Assembly: GCF_019803445.1 (NCBI RefSeq) | Contig: NZ_CP081844.1 | Location: forward strand, 322,501-386,500 | DNA from: Caenibius sp. WL | GTDB taxonomy: Bacteria > Pseudomonadota > Alphaproteobacteria > Sphingomonadales > Sphingomonadaceae | Direction of reading: 5' to 3' | DNA: 64,000 nt | Part shown: piece after piece, positions 1 through 9,132 of the stretch | Position numbering within the stretch: the first letter of the stretch is position 1 | Layout of the letters: each line of letters starts with the position of its first letter | Position numbers and translations under genes: made by a program | Notes under the pieces: model-generated | Told to the model about the DNA's origin: nothing | The model's database searches: none | Seen by the model: the letters and a program-made list of their open reading frames with translations, nothing else

Positions 1-43
1 CAGGCCCGCCGCAGATACCTCGCAAACGACGGCCGCCTGAGCC

Positions 44-1504
44 GTGTCCATTCGCCGCGCCGCATTCTGGTCCGTCTCAGGGCAGTACATCACGTTCGCG
101 ATCCAGTTCGCTGCGAGCGTCATTATTTCCCGCTTCTTCCTCAAACCCGCTGAAATCGGGCTGTTCTCCATCGCGCTTGCCGCCGCGATGGTTCTGGCCA
201 TCTTCCAGGACATGGGTGTCACCCGCTTCATCTCCGGCCAGCCGCAGATGCGTCGGGATGCCTTGGGCGATTACCTCACGCTCACCATTGGCATCGCCTG
301 GAGCGTTGCCGCCATTCTCATTCTCAGCGCGCCATGGCTTGCGTCCTTTTACGATCAGCCCGGGCTCGTCGGCCTCGTCCGGCTCATCGGACTGTCATAT
401 GTTCTTGTGCCCTTCGCCACCGTGTCCTGCGCCCTCTTGATTCGCGACATGGATTTTCGCGGGCTGTTCTGGGTCAATGCCGGCAGCGGTCTGGTCGGCA
501 ATATTACCGCGGTGGTCCTGGCCTTTCAGGGCTTCAGCGCCTTTTCCCTCGCCTGGGGGGTCATCGTGACCGCACTGATCAAAGCTATAAGCGCCCAGAT
601 CATGCGGCCGGTCGCCCCCAGGCTTCGCCCACGCAAGAAGGAAGTCGCACCGCTGCTGCGGTTCGGTTCGGCCTCCTTTTTGATCAGCGCGAGCGCAGCC
701 ATAGGACAGCGTTCGCAAGATCTGATTGTCGGCTTCATTCTGGGTATTTTCGCCACCGGCCTGTTCAGCCGCGCAAGCGCGCTCGCCGGGCAACTGTCGA
801 TGCTGGTGACGGGCGCGATCAACAGCGTGTTCTATCCCGCTTTCGCCCGAAAGCGCGACGCCGGTGAACCGCTGGCCGAACCATACCTGCATCTTATGGC
901 CTGCAACACTGCGCTCAACTGGGCTGCGATGACCGGGCTGGCAGTCTGCGCCGAACCACTGGTGCGCCTGCTCTATGGCGAGAACTGGACAGGTGTCGCC
1001 CCCTTGCTGTTCTGGACGGCCATCGGTGAAATGCTGTTCATCGCCATGCCCTTGCAGATGGATATTCCGATCCTGCTCGGCCGGATCCGCACGCTGGTGT
1101 GGATCAATTTCCTCGAAACCGGCGCGGCCGTGATGATTCTGGCGTTGGCCTGCCTGATCTCGCTTGAAGCGGCCGCGATCAGCCGGGTTCTCTATGGCTT
1201 GGTATGGTGGGCGATCTATGCTGCGTTCCTCACCCGGTTGATCGATCTTCCCGTCTGGCGCGTTGCGATCATCTATATGCAAAGCGCGGTCTGCGCGCTG
1301 GGGGCCGGATTGCCGATGATCGTGCTGCTGTACTACCTCGGTTCGGAGAACGTCGGGCTGCCGGCGCTCTTGCTCGGCACCGGTCTGGGCGGGCTGGCAT
1401 GGGTCGCCATGCTGTTTCTCTGCCGTCATCCCGCCCGCGAGGAAATCCGCCTCGCGCTGAACGTCGCGCGCGGTTCGCTGCGCGCGCGCCGCTTGCCCGG
1501 GTGA
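44..1504 (+). CDS. Polysaccharide/lipopolysaccharide flippase (Wzx-like, MATE/MVF superfamily)
   Basis: A 486-residue, very hydrophobic protein with about 12-14 predicted membrane segments and a short basic N-terminus. It looks like a polysaccharide_synt family flippase, which moves lipid-linked sugar units across the inner membrane. The N-terminal SGQYITFAIQFAASVIISR segment resembles the first helix of these exporters. The frame opens with GTG at 44; no better ATG lies nearby. A glycosyltransferase starts four bases after its stop, so the two are probably cotranscribed, with the rest of a polysaccharide cluster likely upstream of the window. The substrate (exopolysaccharide, O-antigen or capsule) cannot be told. 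The family call is fairly firm. Confidence 0.8.
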   Translation: MSIRRAAFWSVSGQYITFAIQFAASVIISRFFLKPAEIGLFSIALAAAMVLAIFQDMGVTRFISGQPQMRRDALGDYLTLTIGIAWSVAAILILSAPWLASFYDQPGLVGLVRLIGLSYVLVPFATVSCALLIRDMDFRGLFWVNAGSGLVGNITAVVLAFQGFSAFSLAWGVIVTALIKAISAQIMRPVAPRLRPRKKEVAPLLRFGSASFLISASAAIGQRSQDLIVGFILGIFATGLFSRASALAGQLSMLVTGAINSVFYPAFARKRDAGEPLAEPYLHLMACNTALNWAAMTGLAVCAEPLVRLLYGENWTGVAPLLFWTAIGEMLFIAMPLQMDIPILLGRIRTLVWINFLETGAAVMILALACLISLEAAAISRVLYGLVWWAIYAAFLTRLIDLPVWRVAIIYMQSAVCALGAGLPMIVLLYYLGSENVGLPALLLGTGLGGLAWVAMLFLCRHPAREEIRLALNVARGSLRARRLPG

Positions 1505-1508
1505 GGCG

Positions 1509-2405
1509 ATGAAGATTGCCTATCTTATTCTGGCCCATGACCAGGAAGCGCAGCTCGATGCGCTGACCGATGCACTGCTCACCCCCGAATCGGATGACAT
1601 CGCGATCATTCACGCGGATCGCCGGTCGGCGCTCTGGCAGCGCTTGCGCACCCGCACCGCACCGCCGAACCCGCGCATCCATATTCTGCCCAATCCCGTC
1701 ACCGTGCGCTGGGGCCACCATAGCATCGTGACCGCAACGGAGCGCCTGATTGCCACCGCCCTGCAGGAAGGGTGCGATTTCGCACATCTGCTGAGCGGGG
1801 CGGATTGGCCGATCGTTCCGCGCGCCACAGTCGTGGAAGCGCTGGGCAAGGCGGCAAAACCACCCTGCCTGATCGAAGCCGCACCCGATCCTGCGCTGGA
1901 GGAGCGGATGCAGACCCACCGCCTCGATGCACGGTGGCTGCGGCTCGATCCGGCAAAGGACCGGATGGCCTATACCGCCACATGGGAACTGCGCCGCCTG
2001 TCGGGCTGGCTCGACCGGGTTTGCCCGTCCCGTCAGCGCCCCTGGGGGGCGTGGCGCAAGGGATCGCAGTGGTGGACGCTCCCCCTCGATGCGCTGACCC
2101 TGCTGGGGGCAGAATTGCCCCGCCTGCGCAGATCGGGCCGTTTGTCCGGCACCGTCTGCGCCGACGAGCATGTGATCCAGACGCTTATCGCCGCCCATTT
2201 CCCGGAGAGGCTCGCTCCGGCCCGCCGCTTCATCGACTGGGAGGCGGGCCATTCGAGCCCGCGCACGCTCACCCGCGCCAGCATCCCAGCACTCGCCGCC
2301 AGCGGCGCATGGTTCGCGCGCAAGTTCGATGCGCGCGTGGACCCGTTCTTCCTGGAGCCAGGGGCGTTCGATCCCATCCATGCCGTAGCGCGCGCATCAG
2401 ACTGA
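1509..2405 (+). CDS. Branch-family (GT14, core-2/I-branching-like) glycosyltransferase
   Basis: A 298-residue soluble protein opening with MKIAYLILAHDQEAQLDAL, the usual start of bacterial Branch/GT14 N-acetylglucosaminyltransferase-like proteins. Further family features are the DDIAIIHADRRSALW segment near residue 35, the VRWGHHSIVTATERLI segment near 70, and LSGADWPI near 95, which corresponds to the conserved LSG.D.P. stretch. It probably adds a sugar to a surface glycan in the cytoplasm. It starts four bases after the flippase stop codon, supporting a shared transcript and shared pathway. Donor and acceptor sugars are unknown. Confidence 0.75.
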   Translation: MKIAYLILAHDQEAQLDALTDALLTPESDDIAIIHADRRSALWQRLRTRTAPPNPRIHILPNPVTVRWGHHSIVTATERLIATALQEGCDFAHLLSGADWPIVPRATVVEALGKAAKPPCLIEAAPDPALEERMQTHRLDARWLRLDPAKDRMAYTATWELRRLSGWLDRVCPSRQRPWGAWRKGSQWWTLPLDALTLLGAELPRLRRSGRLSGTVCADEHVIQTLIAAHFPERLAPARRFIDWEAGHSSPRTLTRASIPALAASGAWFARKFDARVDPFFLEPGAFDPIHAVARASD

Positions 2406-2500
2406 CCGCCGCAGAGAAGGTGCCTGCTGCCTGCGGGGCCAGAGCGCTGGCCTTGCCGCGCCATCTTCCGATTTTGCACGCATCCACTACATAGACAGCC

Positions 2501-4330
2501 ATGCCGCCCGACACACCTCAACAGGACACGCTCAGCCGCCTCGATGGCTGGCATACGCTGAAACGCTTTCTCCCGTATCTCTGGCCCGCCGATAACCGCG
2601 AACTGCGCTGGCGCATCGCGGCGGCGGTGATGCTGATCCTGGCCGCCAAGGCAGTCACTCTGGCTTTGCCGTTCTTCTACAAACGCGCGGTCGATGCGAT
2701 GGCGGGAGATGCCGCGCAGGTGGCGCAGGTGGCGATGGCGTTCGTGCTCGCCTATGCCGCAGGGCGCTTTTCGGGGGTGCTGTTCGACAATCTGCGCAAC
2801 ATCGTGTTCGAACGCGTCGGCCAGGATGCGACGCGCGCGCTGGCCGAGGATGTCTTCGCCCGGCTGCACCAGTTGTCGCTGCGCTTCCACCTTTCACGCC
2901 GCACCGGCGAAGTCACCAAAGTGATCGAGCGCGGGACCAAAAGCATCGACGTGATGCTTTATTTCCTGCTGTTCAATGTCGCCCCCACGGCGATCGAGCT
3001 GATCGCCGTGGCGGTGATCTTCTATTTCCAGTTCGGCTGGGAACTGGTGATCGCCACGGCGCTGGCCGTGGTTGCCTATGCCTATGCCACCCGCACGATC
3101 ACCGAATGGCGCACGGCGCTGCGCGAAAAGATGAACGATCTCGACGGGCAGGCGATGGCGCGTTCGGTCGATTCGCTGCTCAATTACGAAACGGTCAAAT
3201 ATTTCGGCGCCGAACAGCGCGAACAGAACCGCTATGCCGAAGCGACGCGCGCTTATGCCAGCGCCGCGGTCAAAAGCGAAAACAGCCTCGGCCTGCTGAA
3301 CATCGCGCAGGCGCTGATCGTCAATCTGCTGATGGCCGGGGCGATGGCCTATACGGTGTGGGGCTGGTCGCAAGGCAGGCTGACAGTGGGCGATCTGGTG
3401 TTCGTGAACACCTACCTCACCCAGTTGTTCCGCCCGCTGGACATGCTCGGCATGGTGTACCGCACGATCCGGCAGGGGCTGATCGACATGGCTTCGATGT
3501 TCCGCCTGATGGATACCGCCGTGGAAGTGCGCGACGCGCCCGGCGCCCCGGCGCTGGTCGTGCGCCGCCCCGCTCTAGCGTTCGACAACGTGACGTTCGG
3601 CTATGAACCCAATCGCACGATCCTGCACGGGTTGAGCTTCGAAGTGCCCGCCGGGCACCATGTCGCGATTGTCGGACCTTCGGGCGCGGGCAAGAGCACT
3701 ATCGCCCGGCTGATCTTCCGCTTCTACGATCCCGTGGCCGGGCGCATCCTGATCGACGGGCAGGATATCGCGCAGGTGACGCAGGCCTCCCTGCGCGCTG
3801 CGCTGGGAATCGTGCCGCAGGACACGGTGCTGTTCAACGACACCATCGGCTACAACATCGGTTATGGCCGCGACGGAGCGGATGCGGCGACAATCGAACG
3901 GGCTGCGCGCGATGCCGCGCTTATGCCGCTGATCGAGCGGATGCCCCAGCGTTTCGCCACCGAAGTGGGCGAGCGCGGGCTGAAACTGTCGGGCGGGGAG
4001 AAGCAGCGCGTGGCGATTGCCCGCACGCTGGTGAAGAATCCGCCGATCCTGCTGCTGGACGAAGCGACCAGCGCGCTCGACACCCGCACCGAACAGGAAA
4101 TCCTCGCCACGCTCCACCGGGTCGCGGAAAACCGCACCACGATTTCCATCGCCCACCGGCTGTCGACGATTGCCGATTCGGACCGTATCCTCGTGCTCAA
4201 CGAAGGGCGGCTGGCCGAACAGGGCTCACACGCGCAACTGTTGCGGCTGGATGGGCTTTATGCGGAAATGTGGGCGCGCCAGCAGGCCGAAGGCGATACG
4301 CCCGAACAGGCCGCGGCGATGGCGGAGTAG
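2501..4330 (+). CDS. Atm1/HMT1-type ABC exporter (fused permease and ATPase)
   Basis: A 609-residue half-transporter. Residues about 35-320 hold a six-helix ABC exporter membrane domain, and residues about 355-590 a nucleotide-binding domain. Visible motifs are Walker A GPSGAGKST (about 392), signature LSGGEKQRVAIA (about 496), Walker B ILLLDEATSALD and the H-loop AHRLS. The membrane segment LNYETVKYFGAEQRE is the hallmark of mitochondrial Atm1 and its bacterial relatives, which export glutathione-linked sulfur or metal species. The gene lies alone after the polysaccharide genes and nine bases before the POT gene, so the two may share a transcript. The family is firm; the substrate is inferred from the Atm1 group. 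Confidence 0.88.
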   Translation: MPPDTPQQDTLSRLDGWHTLKRFLPYLWPADNRELRWRIAAAVMLILAAKAVTLALPFFYKRAVDAMAGDAAQVAQVAMAFVLAYAAGRFSGVLFDNLRNIVFERVGQDATRALAEDVFARLHQLSLRFHLSRRTGEVTKVIERGTKSIDVMLYFLLFNVAPTAIELIAVAVIFYFQFGWELVIATALAVVAYAYATRTITEWRTALREKMNDLDGQAMARSVDSLLNYETVKYFGAEQREQNRYAEATRAYASAAVKSENSLGLLNIAQALIVNLLMAGAMAYTVWGWSQGRLTVGDLVFVNTYLTQLFRPLDMLGMVYRTIRQGLIDMASMFRLMDTAVEVRDAPGAPALVVRRPALAFDNVTFGYEPNRTILHGLSFEVPAGHHVAIVGPSGAGKSTIARLIFRFYDPVAGRILIDGQDIAQVTQASLRAALGIVPQDTVLFNDTIGYNIGYGRDGADAATIERAARDAALMPLIERMPQRFATEVGERGLKLSGGEKQRVAIARTLVKNPPILLLDEATSALDTRTEQEILATLHRVAENRTTISIAHRLSTIADSDRILVLNEGRLAEQGSHAQLLRLDGLYAEMWARQQAEGDTPEQAAAMAE

Positions 4331-4338
4331 GACAAGCG

Positions 4339-5775
4339 ATGGGGGACAGCGGGGCGCAGCCGGATCGCGGGGCGGATCGTAGCGGGGCCGGCGCCGATCG
4401 AACGGCACGCTTCGGCCATCCCAAGGGCCTGTGGGTCCTTGCCGGGACCGAACTGTGGGATCGCATCTCGTTCCACGGGATGCAGGCGATGCTCGTGCTC
4501 TACATGGCGGGCGAACTGCTCAAGCCCGGGCGCATCGAAAAGGTCGTCGGCTTCCCGCAGTACCGCGCCGCGATCGAAGCGGTCACCGGGCCGCTGTCCG
4601 ATCAGGCGATCGCCACGCAGACGTTCGGCCTCTACATGGCGCTGCTGATGTTCTTCCCACTGGTCGGCGGGTGGATCGGTGATCGCTGGACCAGCCACCG
4701 CACCGCCGTGACGCTGGGCGCGTTGCTGATGACCGGGGGCCATTTTTCCCTTGCTTTCGACCAGACCTTCCTGCCCGCGCTGCTGCTACTCATCCTCGGT
4801 GCGGGGCTGCTGCGCGGCAATCTGAAGGCACAGATCAAGACGCTCTATGCCGAAGGGGACCGGCGGCTGGCCGACGCTTTCCAGGTCTATAGTTTCGTCG
4901 TCAATTTCGGGGCGTTCATCGCCCCCATCGTCGCCGGGACGGTGGCGAAATACTATGGCTGGCATGCCGGATTCGCGGTTGCCGGGCTGGGGATGCTGAT
5001 CGGCCTCGTGGTCTATCTGTTCGGATCGCGCCATCTGCCCGCCGACCGCGCCAAACATGTGGCGGTGGCGCGCGGCGCGCTGACCGTGCGGGAAAAGCGC
5101 AATGTCATCGGCCTGTTCCTGATGTGGCCGGTTTCGCTCTGTTTCTGGACCGCGCAGGCGCAGATCTGGAACGTCTACAACCTGTGGGTACGCGACCACG
5201 TGAATCTGCTGATCGGCGGCTTCGAAGTGCCCGTGCCGTGGATGCAATCGCTCGATGGCCTGGCGCCGGCGATTTTCATCCCGCTGGTGGTGTGGCACTG
5301 GCGGCGGCAGGCCAAACGTGGGACGGAGCCCGATATCTTCGTCAAGATGGGGATCGGCTGTCTGATCTTTTGCGCCGGGGTGCTGTGGCTCGCCGCGGCA
5401 CCGCTCGTGGCCAATGCGCAAGGGCGCGCGCCGCTTGCCTGGCCGGTGATGTTCCATCTGATCTCGAATCTCGGCGCGGTCTATTTCTCGCCCGTCATGC
5501 TCGCGCTTTTCGCCAGCCGCGCACCGGCCGCGTGGCGCGGCACCATGCTGGGGGTGGAAGCGCTGGCCGCCTCCGCCGCCAGCCTGCTCAGCGGCTACAT
5601 GGGCGGCTGGTATGAAGTGATGAGCCCCACCCGCTTTTGGACGATCAACGCCATGATCGTCGGCGGGGCCGGGCTGGCAGTGCTGATCCTGCGCGGCCCG
5701 CTGATTCGCTTCTTCGGCCCGGAAACGGCGGAGGATGGGGAACCGGGGCCGGGCGCGGCCACGCAGCTCGCCTGA
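4339..5775 (+). CDS. POT-family (PTR2/DtpA-like) proton-coupled oligopeptide transporter
   Basis: A 478-residue membrane protein. I chose the ATG at 4339 because an earlier in-frame start would overlap the upstream ABC gene by about 60 bases. After a hydrophilic N-terminus of about 28 residues comes GTELWDRISFHGMQAMLVLYM, the first helix of POT transporters, and then GGWIGDRW, the family loop motif. Such proteins import di- and tripeptides with protons. The usual ExxER(F) proton-coupling motif of helix 1 reads ExxDR here. The C-terminus is short and hydrophilic. It lies convergent to the DUF1737 gene. Transport of peptides is an inference from the family. Confidence 0.82.
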   Translation: MGDSGAQPDRGADRSGAGADRTARFGHPKGLWVLAGTELWDRISFHGMQAMLVLYMAGELLKPGRIEKVVGFPQYRAAIEAVTGPLSDQAIATQTFGLYMALLMFFPLVGGWIGDRWTSHRTAVTLGALLMTGGHFSLAFDQTFLPALLLLILGAGLLRGNLKAQIKTLYAEGDRRLADAFQVYSFVVNFGAFIAPIVAGTVAKYYGWHAGFAVAGLGMLIGLVVYLFGSRHLPADRAKHVAVARGALTVREKRNVIGLFLMWPVSLCFWTAQAQIWNVYNLWVRDHVNLLIGGFEVPVPWMQSLDGLAPAIFIPLVVWHWRRQAKRGTEPDIFVKMGIGCLIFCAGVLWLAAAPLVANAQGRAPLAWPVMFHLISNLGAVYFSPVMLALFASRAPAAWRGTMLGVEALAASAASLLSGYMGGWYEVMSPTRFWTINAMIVGGAGLAVLILRGPLIRFFGPETAEDGEPGPGAATQLA

Positions 5776-5805
5776 CGGCGCCCCGCCCGGCAGCGCGGAA
5801 CCGCC

Positions 5806-6009
5806 TTACCGCTTCACCACATCCGCTTCATGCCAGACCACGGCCTGCGCGGCTTTCATGAAGCCGCCTTCCTCGTCCCAGGCCAGACTGGGCGAACCGT
5901 AAAGCCGCCACCCCTGCGCCAGAGCCTCGGACACCCGCTCGCAAAAGGCGCGGTCATCCTTGCCGGTCAGCAGGCGATAGATCGGGCGGTCTTCGGGTGT
6001 CTGGTACAT
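5806..6009 (-). CDS. DUF1737 domain protein
   Basis: A 67-residue protein beginning MYQTPEDRPIYRLLTGKDD. A longer reading back to 6096 runs into hslU and is not used. The segment ALAQGWRLYGSPSLAWDEEGG is typical of DUF1737, a small domain of unknown role that reads like a compact one-domain fold (GW.L.G.P...). The gene lies 16 bases downstream of hslU on the same strand and probably closes the hslV-hslU transcript. No function can be given from sequence. Confidence 0.7.
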   Translation of the reverse strand: MYQTPEDRPIYRLLTGKDDRAFCERVSEALAQGWRLYGSPSLAWDEEGGFMKAAQAVVWHEADVVKR

Positions 6010-6025
6010 CGGCTCTGCTTTCGCC

Positions 6026-7327
6026 TTACAGGATATACTTGCTGAGATCGCTGTCGCTGGCGAGGCCCGCCAGCTTTTCGCGAACATAGGCGGCATCGAC
6101 GTGGACGGTTTCGCCCTTGCGATCCTCCGCTTCGAAGCTCAGTTCCTCCAGCAGCTTTTCCATCACCGTCTGCAAACGTCGGGCACCGATGTTCTCGACG
6201 CTTTCGTTCACTTGCGCCGCGATCCGGGCGATTTCGCTGACCGCATCGGGGGCGATGGCAAGCGTGACTTCCTCGGTGCCGAGCAGGGCCTGATACTGCT
6301 GCACCAGATTGGCCCGCGTGTCGGACAGGATGGCGACGAAATCTTCCTCGGTCAGCGCTTTCAGTTCCACCCGGATCGGCAGGCGGCCCTGCAGTTCGGG
6401 CAGCATGTCACTGGGCTTGGCCACATGGAACGCGCCGCTGGCGATGAACAGCACATGGTCCGTCTTCATCGGGCCGTACTTGGTGGCCACCGTCGTCCCT
6501 TCGATCAGCGGCAGCAGATCGCGCTGCACCCCTTCGCGGCTGACCGAACCGCCGCGCACGTCGGACACCGCGATCTTGTCGATTTCATCGAGGAAGACGA
6601 TCCCGTTGGTTTCGGCATTGGCCAGCGCGACCCGGGCGACATCGTCCTGGTCCATCCGCTTTTCCGCTTCCTCGTCCACCAGCTTGTCCCAGGCATCGGG
6701 CACTTTCAGCTTGCGCCGTTTCTTCGGCGCGCCGCCGAACGCCTTGCCCATGATATCGCTGAGATTGATCATCCCGACATTGCCGCCCATGCCCGGCAGT
6801 TCCATCGGCATCGAGGGGGCATCCTCCACCTCGATTTCCACCTCGGTGTCGTTCATCGCGTTCTGGACGATACGCTGGCGGAAGCTTTCGCGCGTCGCCT
6901 CGCTGGCGTTTTCGCCGACCAGGGCATGCAGCAACCGGTCCATCGCCGCTTTCGACGCGGCTTCGCGCACCGCTTCGCGGCGGCGATCCTTTTCCAGCCG
7001 GATCGCGTCTTCCGCCAGATCGCGGGCGATCTGTTCGACATCGCGGCCGACATAGCCCACTTCGGTGAACTTGGTCGCTTCCACTTTCACGAATGGCGCA
7101 TCGGCCAGCTTTGCCAGGCGGCGGCTGATCTCGGTCTTGCCGCAGCCGGTCGGCCCGATCATCAGGATGTTCTTCGGCGTCACTTCATCGCGCAGCTCGG
7201 GGGAGAGACGCTGCCGCCGCCACCGGTTGCGCAGCGCCACGGCCACCGCCCGCTTCGCTTCGGCCTGGCCGATGATGTGTTCGTCCAATGCGGCCACGAT
7301 GGCCTTGGGGGTGAGATTGTCGTTCAT
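6026..7327 (-). CDS. hslU: ATP-dependent protease ATPase subunit HslU (ClpY)
   Basis: A 433-residue AAA+ unfoldase that feeds proteins to the HslV peptidase in the cytoplasm. Walker A GPTGCGKT is at residues 58-65, directly after the family start [17 protein letters not shown]. The variable I-domain lies at about 110-240 and includes acidic and Met/Gly-rich stretches. Walker [12 protein letters not shown] and the sensor region [18 protein letters not shown] follow. The protein ends SDLSKYIL, the docking tail HslU inserts into HslV. Length is normal. It follows hslV by 26 bases on the same strand, the usual order. Confidence 0.97.
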   Translation of the reverse strand: MNDNLTPKAIVAALDEHIIGQAEAKRAVAVALRNRWRRQRLSPELRDEVTPKNILMIGPTGCGKTEISRRLAKLADAPFVKVEATKFTEVGYVGRDVEQIARDLAEDAIRLEKDRRREAVREAASKAAMDRLLHALVGENASEATRESFRQRIVQNAMNDTEVEIEVEDAPSMPMELPGMGGNVGMINLSDIMGKAFGGAPKKRRKLKVPDAWDKLVDEEAEKRMDQDDVARVALANAETNGIVFLDEIDKIAVSDVRGGSVSREGVQRDLLPLIEGTTVATKYGPMKTDHVLFIASGAFHVAKPSDMLPELQGRLPIRVELKALTEEDFVAILSDTRANLVQQYQALLGTEEVTLAIAPDAVSEIARIAAQVNESVENIGARRLQTVMEKLLEELSFEAEDRKGETVHVDAAYVREKLAGLASDSDLSKYIL

Positions 7328-7353
7328 GGAATGGGGACCGCTGTTTCGGGAAA

Positions 7354-7941
7354 TCAGATGGTTTCGACCGTCACGCGGTCGTTGGTGAAGACGCAGATAT
7401 CCGCCGCCACGGCCATCGCCTTGCGGGCGATCGTTTCCGCATCGCTTTCATAGCTGTCGATCCCGCGCGCGGCGGCAAGCGCGTAATTGCCGCCCGAACC
7501 GATTGCCGTGATCTGCGATTCGCCGGTGCCCTCGGGCTCCAGCACATCGCCATTGCCGGTCAGCACCAGCAGCGCGTCCTTGTCGGCCACGATCATCAAG
7601 GCTTCGAGATTGCGCAGGTACTTGTCGGTGCGCCAGTCCTTGGCGAGTTCGACCGCGGCGCGCATCAACTGGCCGCGATGTTGTTCCAGCTTGCGTTCCA
7701 GCCGTTCGAACAGAGTGAAAGCGTCGGCGGTGGCCCCGGCGAACCCGGCGATCACTTTGCCGTGTTCGGGCCCACCTTCGCCGATGCGCCGCACTTTGCG
7801 GGCGTTGGGCTTCATCACCGTGTTGCCCATGGAAACCTGGCCATCGCCGGCGATCACGGTCTTGCCGTTCTTCCTGACGCCGATGATGGTTGTGCCGTGC
7901 CACTGAATGGTGCCGTGGCCGCTGTCGGAATGCGCGTTCAT
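7354..7941 (-). CDS. hslV: ATP-dependent protease peptidase subunit HslV (ClpQ)
   Basis: A 195-residue proteasome-like threonine peptidase. The active N-terminus [20 protein letters not shown] begins at residue 17, so a 16-residue leader ([16 protein letters not shown]) must be removed to expose the catalytic threonine. Enterobacterial HslV lacks such a leader, but alphaproteobacterial copies often have one. Downstream features of the family are [17 protein letters not shown] and [12 protein letters not shown]. It is the first gene of hslV-hslU-DUF1737, read leftwards. A heat-shock promoter would be expected upstream but I could not define one with confidence. Confidence 0.97.
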   Translation of the reverse strand: MNAHSDSGHGTIQWHGTTIIGVRKNGKTVIAGDGQVSMGNTVMKPNARKVRRIGEGGPEHGKVIAGFAGATADAFTLFERLERKLEQHRGQLMRAAVELAKDWRTDKYLRNLEALMIVADKDALLVLTGNGDVLEPEGTGESQITAIGSGGNYALAAARGIDSYESDAETIARKAMAVAADICVFTNDRVTVETI

Positions 7942-7989
7942 GATGGCGGGGATATGGGCCCCGCCATGCCAACCTTCAAGCGGCGGGCA

Positions 7990-8460
7990 TCACATCCCTG
8001 CGCCGCCGCCGCCACCCGGGGCGGCCGCGCCGACCGCGCCGATGTTGCCGAACAGATCCTGCAGGAACGAACGGTCGCGGCCCAGAACCGGCGTCTTGTC
8101 GCCTTCCGGATCCAGTTTCACCACGCGTTCCATGCCCGAACGTTCGGTGCCGATAACGTTGCCCGCCTTATCGAAATGGACGGCGAACACCGTTTCATCC
8201 TTGATTTTGGGCGAGGAGAACGGCTTCTGGCGGGTGTCCGCGCTGACATAGTACCAGCTGTCCTGGCCATAGACGCTGGCGAAGGTCGGCCGCCCCAGCG
8301 TGCCGGCCACCGATTCCTTGTTGTCGATGCCCGGCTGCACCGCGTTGAGCAGCACGTCTTCGGCGACGTAGCCGCGCTTGTCCTTGATCGTGGTGCAGCC
8401 TGCCGTCAGCCCCACGGCCGCGATGGCAGCAACCAGTCCGATCCGCGCGAAAGCCTTCAT
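7990..8460 (-). CDS. bamE: Outer-membrane assembly lipoprotein BamE (SmpA/OmlA family)
   Basis: A 156-residue lipoprotein. The chosen start gives the signal sequence MKAFARIGLVAAIAAVGLTAGC, with the lipobox cysteine at 22. An upstream in-frame extension lacks a signal and is rejected. The SmpA/OmlA domain follows: VQPGIDNKESVAGTLGRPTF and a DSWYYVSADTRQKPF strand pair. The tail is glycine-rich and ends GGGGGAGM. BamE supports the BAM complex that inserts beta-barrels into the outer membrane. Its promoter lies in the gap shared with the divergent chaperone gene at 8617. Confidence 0.9.
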   Translation of the reverse strand: MKAFARIGLVAAIAAVGLTAGCTTIKDKRGYVAEDVLLNAVQPGIDNKESVAGTLGRPTFASVYGQDSWYYVSADTRQKPFSSPKIKDETVFAVHFDKAGNVIGTERSGMERVVKLDPEGDKTPVLGRDRSFLQDLFGNIGAVGAAAPGGGGGAGM

Positions 8461-8616
8461 CACCTGCATCTCCGAGTCTCGCATGACAGAGCCGATTGCC
8501 TTCACCGCAGCGGCTCCTATACGGGCGGAAGCCTTAAGGCGCATTGGCCCGCCGTGCAATGCCGCTTGAGACAGACGCTTTGAATTGTCGCTGAATGACG
8601 GAGACACACCACAATC

Positions 8617-9132
8617 ATGTCCCTGCTCTCTCGCCTGTTCGGCAAACGCGAAGACCCGCGTGAGGCCCTGCGCCCGCTGTGGCACCGCGTGGTCGAAATC
8701 TCGCGCCGCCCCGAATGGTATCGCGAAGCCGGGGTCGCCGACACCGTGGCCGGCCGCTTCGACATGATCACCGCGATTCTCGCACTCGTGCTGATCCGCA
8801 TGGAACGCGACGAGGAAGACCGCGCCCCGCCCGTCCTGCTGACCGAACTGTTCGTCGAGGATATGGACGGCCAGCTGCGCGAGGCGGGAATCGGCGATGT
8901 CGTGGTGGGCAAGCATATCGGCAAGCTGATGTCCGTGCTCGGCGGGCGGCTGGGCGCCTATCGCGATGCGCTGCGCGCCGAAGGCGATGAGGCGCTGGCC
9001 GAAGCGGCCGCGCGCAATCTGACACTGGCAGACGGCGCCGATCCGGCAGCAGTCGCCGCCGCGCTACGCCGATTCGAAGCGACGCTGGCCACGACGGACG
9101 ATGCCGCGCTGCTGGCAGGAAGGATCGACTGA
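8617..9132 (+). CDS. Ubiquinol-cytochrome c chaperone family protein (CBP3-like)
   Basis: A 171-residue protein opening MSLLSRLFGKREDPREALRPLWHR. The central part, WYREAGVADTVAGRFDMITAILALVLIRM, and ELFVEDMDGQLREAGIGDVVVGKHIGKLM match the ubiquinol-cytochrome c chaperone domain. In mitochondria Cbp3 helps assemble cytochrome b of complex III, and a similar job for the bc1 complex encoded at 58-61 kb in this window is a reasonable inference. The gene overlaps the next start by one base (TGATG), so translation of the two is probably coupled. Confidence 0.85.
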   Translation: MSLLSRLFGKREDPREALRPLWHRVVEISRRPEWYREAGVADTVAGRFDMITAILALVLIRMERDEEDRAPPVLLTELFVEDMDGQLREAGIGDVVVGKHIGKLMSVLGGRLGAYRDALRAEGDEALAEAAARNLTLADGADPAAVAAALRRFEATLATTDDAALLAGRID

